Assembly (NCBI RefSeq): GCF_051379705.1
Contig: NZ_CP179868.1
Span: 3,162,001 to 3,226,000, forward strand
Direction: 5' to 3'
From: Ekhidna sp051379705
Lineage (GTDB): Bacteria > Bacteroidota > Bacteroidia > Cytophagales > Cyclobacteriaceae
DNA length: 64,000 nucleotides
Shown here: piece by piece, positions 60,216 to 64,000 of the stretch
Position numbering within the stretch: position 1 is the first letter of the stretch
Layout: each line of letters begins with the position of its first letter
Notes under the pieces: model-generated
What the model saw: only the letters and a program-made list of their open reading frames with translations
The model's database searches: none
Told to the model about the DNA's origin: nothing
Made by a program: the position numbers and the translations under genes

Positions 60216-60731
60216 ATGATTGAATTTGAAATCGCGGATATTGATTTTGCAGAAGCGCTGGTTCAATTCTGGAAGAAGAGCTTTCTGGCAGCTTATTCAG
60301 ACATTCACTCAGAAGAAAATATTCAGGCATACTTTTCCATCAGCTATACGATAGAGGAGGCGACGAGGATTCTTACCTGCAAGAACTATGAATGTCTAAA
60401 GGCCAAAAGGGATCAGCAGACAGTCGGAATATCTATTGTCAACAATCGTAGATGTCCACTAAAAGCGGAGTTGGACGCAATGGAATTAAAACATTTGTAT
60501 CTCTTACCCTCAGAATATGGCTCTAGACTTGCACATCGAATAATGGATGAAGTTTTTGATCAACTTAAGGATGCTGGTAAAACACATATATGGTTGAGTG
60601 TCTCAAAGCTCAATCAACGAGCGCAGCGATTTTATAAGAAGCTTGGATTTGAAATGTTGGGGAAAGGAGAAGATATTCATGTGGGAGATGAGGTGCTACC
60701 ATCGTTGGTGTTAATGAAGAAATTAAATTAA
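60216..60731 (+). CDS. GNAT-family N-acetyltransferase
   Basis: The 171-residue protein has the GNAT core: ELKHLYLLPSEYGSRLAHRIMDEVFD (acetyl-CoA loop, with the usual Q/RxxGxG/A partly changed) and NQRAQRFYKKLGFEMLGKGE. Substrate unknown. Its stop overlaps the convergent subtilase gene by 4 bp. Confidence 0.85.
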   Translation: MIEFEIADIDFAEALVQFWKKSFLAAYSDIHSEENIQAYFSISYTIEEATRILTCKNYECLKAKRDQQTVGISIVNNRRCPLKAELDAMELKHLYLLPSEYGSRLAHRIMDEVFDQLKDAGKTHIWLSVSKLNQRAQRFYKKLGFEMLGKGEDIHVGDEVLPSLVLMKKLN

Positions 60732-61915
60732 TACTCCCAAATCACCTCCAAGCTCCCTTCTTCCGATATTATCGTGCTTGTATCAGCATCTTCTTTCCGT
60801 TTGATTTTTATTTTGGTTTTGTCCGTTCTGATTACTTCTTTCTTGACCACCCTCCAGCCTTTTTTGTGATACACTGTGATATAAATCGAAGGCTTTTTTA
60901 ATTCCAAAACGTAGTTCTTTTCTGCGCTTCTTTTCTTGTCCCAGAGAATTTCAGCGCCCTTCAAATATTCAAGAGCTAGTTCGGCGTTTGGAACACCATG
61001 CCCGATGAAATTATTAGGTTGGATCAGGTTGCCGGAGTTAATGATGGCACTTTTTAATTGGTGAGCTGTAGCAGAAGAATCCCTCTCCAGGAGACAAGCT
61101 GCAAGTCCGGTAATAATTGGAGCTGAGAATGAAGTGCCAAGAGAAGAGAAGCACGAAATCTCTGGTTTCACATAATCTAGCCACTCAGGGCCTTTAGAGC
61201 TGTATTTCATGCCGTCCCACACTTTTAGTTTGGTGGCTCCCACGGTGAGCGCGTTTTCAGCATCCCCGGGCGAACCAAGAATTTTCCATTTATTATCTCC
61301 ATCGTTTCCCGCAGCTACCACAAATAAGATGTCGTACTCTTCAGAAAGGTGATTAATAGCTTGTGTCAGTAAGGTGCTCTTGCCGTCGATCTGTTTGGGC
61401 TGGTAGTTTTCACGCTTGTCACTGAATCCAAAGTTGTAACCCAATGATATATTGATGATTTGAACACCTTCTTTGGCCATCCATTCCATCGCTTCAATGG
61501 CAAATTGTTCCTCTTCCCTGCGTTCATACCCACCATGATCTGTACGTGCCAGGTAGTAGGTAGCACCGGTTGCTAGCCCGTATTGCACCCTTCTGTCGGC
61601 GTTTAGTCCTCCTATCAATTCCCAAACCTCAGTACCATGCACATCGTCGAAAGCCGCGCTGCCTGCGAAATCTTCAGCATCAGGATTTAAATAGTCTTTA
61701 TACTCAGCAATCTGGTTATTTTCAAATATATGACGCAGTGATTCGTTGTTGTTAGCTCGCAGAAATCCACCGTCAATAATTCCGATTTTCACACCCTTTC
61801 CCGTGAGTCCGGCATCAATAATTGCCTGACCACCGATTTGCTCGAGCGCAAAGCCTAATTGCTGACCGAATAACGGAACAGAGAGAAAAAGAAATGCTAA
61901 TTTTAGCCACCTCAT
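60728..61915 (-). CDS. S8 subtilisin-like serine protease
   Basis: The 395-residue protein has a signal peptide (about 1-18), the catalytic Asp in VKIGIIDGGF, His in VHGTEVWELIGG and Ser in GTSFSAPIITGLAACL, plus oxyanion Asn in VVAAGNDGDN. A C-terminal beta extension of about 85 residues follows. It is probably periplasmic or surface-exposed. Confidence 0.92.
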   Translation of the reverse strand: MRWLKLAFLFLSVPLFGQQLGFALEQIGGQAIIDAGLTGKGVKIGIIDGGFLRANNNESLRHIFENNQIAEYKDYLNPDAEDFAGSAAFDDVHGTEVWELIGGLNADRRVQYGLATGATYYLARTDHGGYERREEEQFAIEAMEWMAKEGVQIINISLGYNFGFSDKRENYQPKQIDGKSTLLTQAINHLSEEYDILFVVAAGNDGDNKWKILGSPGDAENALTVGATKLKVWDGMKYSSKGPEWLDYVKPEISCFSSLGTSFSAPIITGLAACLLERDSSATAHQLKSAIINSGNLIQPNNFIGHGVPNAELALEYLKGAEILWDKKRSAEKNYVLELKKPSIYITVYHKKGWRVVKKEVIRTDKTKIKIKRKEDADTSTIISEEGSLEVIWEY

Positions 61916-61952
61916 AATTGAAGATTTCTTAAATCAGAACTAAGATAACATC

Positions 61953-63242
61953 ATGCGATACGATCCGATTAATAACCAACTATTTATTCAGAATCGCGAA
62001 AAGCTTGCCAAACGTATGAAGCCGCGATCTGTGGCCATTGTTCATGCCAATGACGTCATGCCCACCAATGCTGACGGGACGATGAAATTTGTCCAGAATG
62101 CTAACCTTTTCTGGCTGAGCGGGGTTGATCAGGAAGAATCAATTGTACTCATTGCACCCGATTTCCCAGATGAAAAAATGAGAGAAATTTTGTTTGTAAG
62201 AGAAACAAATGAGGAGATAGCAGTTTGGGAAGGGCATAAGCTGACCAAAGACGAAGGAACCGCTACCTCAGGAATTCAAAATGTAAAGTGGACCTCTGAG
62301 TTTGAAAAGACTTTTTATACTGTTTTGGCAGAATGCGATCACATTTATCTCGACAGCAATGAACACATTCGGAATGCAAGCGAGGTGGAAACACGCAATG
62401 CACGCTTTGTGAAGGAGTGCAAGGAACTATATCCACTCTATGAATACGAACGATTGTTCCCAATCCTCCAAGATTTAAGATGTATTAAATCTCAATTTGA
62501 AATTGACGTTCTAAGGCATGCGTGCAGTATCACAGAAAAAGGCTTCAGACGAGTGCTTGACTTTGTGAAGCCTGGAGTGATGGAATACGAAGTAGAAGCT
62601 GAGTACTTGCATGAGTTTGTCAGAAATCGATCAAAAGGATTCGCATATACACCAATAATTGGTGGAGGAGGAAACTCTTGCGTGCTCCATTACATTGAGA
62701 ACAATCAGGAACTGAAAGATGGTGACGTGCTGTTGATGGATGTAGGTGCTGAATATGGGAATTATAATTCAGATATGACTCGCACCATCCCCGTGGGAGG
62801 GAAGTTTACCGATCGTCAACGTAAAGTATATGATGCGGTGTTGCGAGTGAAAAATGGGGCGACAGATCTGCTAAAGCCAGGAAATAGAATACCGGAATAT
62901 CATGCCGAGGTTGGCAAACTGATGGAGAAAGAATTGTTGGATTTGGGTTTAATCGATAAGACAGATATTAAAAGCGAAAGTCCAGATTGGCCTGCTTATA
63001 AAAAGTACTTCATGCACGGTACTTCACATCACATAGGTTTGGATGTACACGACATAGCATCTATCTATAAAGTGTTCGAACCAGGAATGGTTTTCACAGT
63101 GGAGCCAGGTATTTATATTCCAGAAGAAAACATTGGAATCAGACTAGAAGATGATATTGTTATCACCGAAAGCGGGCATGTCAACTTAATGAAGAACATT
63201 CCGATAGAAGCAGAGGAAATTGAAGATTTAATGAATAAGTAG
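61953..63242 (+). CDS. pepP: M24 Xaa-Pro aminopeptidase
   Basis: The 429-residue protein has an N-terminal creatinase-like domain and a pita-bread domain with metal ligands in LLMDVGAEYGNYNSDMTRTIP (two Asp), HGTSHHIGLDVHD (His), FTVEPGIYIP (Glu) and IRLEDDIVI (Glu). It removes N-terminal residues before Pro. The gene is 24 bp from the RidA gene. Confidence 0.9.
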   Translation: MRYDPINNQLFIQNREKLAKRMKPRSVAIVHANDVMPTNADGTMKFVQNANLFWLSGVDQEESIVLIAPDFPDEKMREILFVRETNEEIAVWEGHKLTKDEGTATSGIQNVKWTSEFEKTFYTVLAECDHIYLDSNEHIRNASEVETRNARFVKECKELYPLYEYERLFPILQDLRCIKSQFEIDVLRHACSITEKGFRRVLDFVKPGVMEYEVEAEYLHEFVRNRSKGFAYTPIIGGGGNSCVLHYIENNQELKDGDVLLMDVGAEYGNYNSDMTRTIPVGGKFTDRQRKVYDAVLRVKNGATDLLKPGNRIPEYHAEVGKLMEKELLDLGLIDKTDIKSESPDWPAYKKYFMHGTSHHIGLDVHDIASIYKVFEPGMVFTVEPGIYIPEENIGIRLEDDIVITESGHVNLMKNIPIEAEEIEDLMNK

Positions 63243-63266
63243 TCCAGAATTCAAGCTTAAAAACGT

Positions 63267-63689
63267 ATGTCGAGTACAAAATTTGATTCCGATAAAGCAC
63301 CAGAACCAGTTGGTTTATATCCACACGCCAGACAGGTTGGCGATCTACTGTTCCTCTCAGGTGTGGGCCCAAGAGAACGGGGCACTAAGAAAATTCCCGG
63401 CGTAGAGCTTGATGATCAGGGTAATATTGTGAGTTATGATATTGCAGAACAATGTCACTCAGTTTTTAAAAATGTAAAGCTTATTCTGGAAGCATCCGGA
63501 GCTTCATGGGAGGATTTGATCGATGTGACTGTGTTTCTCACCAATATGAAAGATGACTTCAAAACTTACAATAAGATCTATGCAGAGTACTTTAAAGACA
63601 ATCAGCCTTGTCGAACGACGGTGGAAATCAGTTCATTGCCAACTCCAATTGCCATTGAATTGAAATGCATAGCAACCAATAAAAAATAG
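63267..63689 (+). CDS. RidA/YjgF-family protein
   Basis: The 140-residue protein has the RidA pattern (GLYPHARQVGDLLFLSGVGP, VFKNVKLILEASGASWEDLIDVTVFLTNM, PCRTTVEISSLPTPIAIEL) with the conserved Arg in CRTTVE. These proteins hydrolyse reactive enamines/imines from PLP enzymes. Confidence 0.9.
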   Translation: MSSTKFDSDKAPEPVGLYPHARQVGDLLFLSGVGPRERGTKKIPGVELDDQGNIVSYDIAEQCHSVFKNVKLILEASGASWEDLIDVTVFLTNMKDDFKTYNKIYAEYFKDNQPCRTTVEISSLPTPIAIELKCIATNKK

Positions 63690-63692
63690 TAC

Positions 63693-64000
63693 ATGGAAGA
63701 AAATGAATTAGTGTTATCAAAATCCGATCAGAAGAACTTTCTGGAGACAGCTAAATGGGGAAAGTTTTTGTCCATAGTCGGTTTCGTAATGAGTGGATTT
63801 ATGATTTTGGCCGGACTTGTAATGATGGGGAGTGGCTCATTATATAACGAGTTGCCATTTGCTCCTGGGGCATTTGGTCTTATATATATACTGATCTCAC
63901 TCATTTATATATTCCCATCACTTTACCTACTCCGATTCAGCAATCAAGTGCAGCGAGGTATCAGAGAGCAAAATCAAGTGCAATGTTCGGAGGCATACAA
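63693..64000 (+). CDS. DUF5362-like membrane protein, cut by the window edge
   Basis: The frame is open from the ATG at 63693 to the end of the window (102 residues). It has two hydrophobic segments (FLSIVGFVMSGFMILAGLVMMG and FGLIYILISLIYIFPSLYLL) and the Gln/Arg-rich loop seen in DUF5362 proteins. The 3' end is outside the window. Confidence 0.7.
   Translation, partial: MEENELVLSKSDQKNFLETAKWGKFLSIVGFVMSGFMILAGLVMMGSGSLYNELPFAPGAFGLIYILISLIYIFPSLYLLRFSNQVQRGIREQNQVQCSEAY

Overview
The window comes from a Bacteroidota chromosome, most likely a marine-type member of the Cytophagales. The evidence is a type IX secretion sorting tail, SusC-like receptors with carboxypeptidase-regulatory domains, paired LytS/LytTR regulators, Bacteroidota-style TAnnTTTG promoter elements and a tmRNA whose tag reads GESNYAMAA. 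I cannot name the genus.

Region 1 (about 460-15319) is the striking part. It is an integron-like cassette array. Eleven cassettes, all on the minus strand, are separated by long imperfect palindromes built like integron attC sites: AAC, a short spacer, a complementary arm, a variable middle, the matching arm, another spacer, then GTT. Each palindrome has its own outer signature of about 8-10 bp, and the same signature recurs at the far end of that cassette's gene, as expected if every cassette was once a circle closed by its own attC. The sites fall into two length classes, 107-110 bp and 224-228 bp between the AAC and GTT ends. Most cassette genes start 12-32 bp inside the cassette, leaving no room for a promoter. 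The cassettes carry secreted proteins of unknown function (one of them present twice as an apparently exact copy), a type IX-secreted polysaccharide lyase-like protein, an SH3-domain protein, a TonB-C-like lipoprotein, a membrane protein paired with a Cys-rich protein, a Doc toxin with its antitoxin, and a whole restriction-modification system with two XRE regulators and recognisable operators. Older, decayed cassettes lie at the far left. At the right end, divergent from the array and just where an integron integrase should be, is a 276-residue tyrosine recombinase. Its R-to-HxxR spacing (90 residues) is that of XerC/XerD, and it has no room for the extra domain that defines IntI. Cassette array plus non-IntI recombinase is my main candidate for an undescribed system.

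Region 2 (15376-47700) is ordinary chromosome: a SnoaL-like protein, lycopene cyclase, two TonB-dependent receptors, two LytS/LytTR two-component pairs, a PadR regulator with an FtsX-type permease, a second such permease, two short-chain dehydrogenases, a PLP-dependent decarboxylase, nitroreductase, AMP nucleosidase, a Wzi-like outer-membrane protein, a PlsC-like acyltransferase, a DJ-1/PfpI protein and a trans-sulfuration enzyme.

Region 3 (47800-50370) holds a hipBA toxin-antitoxin pair between the tmRNA gene and two separated fragments that match the tmRNA 3' end, which suggests a small insertion at ssrA.

Region 4 (50440-64000) is again core: a potassium channel; dnaX with a ten-A slippery run that puts the second half of tau in the -1 frame; a LysM lytic transglycosylase; an O-methyltransferase; an M16 peptidase; an ECF42-type sigma factor with its DGPF-domain partner; a subtilase; an M24 aminopeptidase; and a RidA protein.
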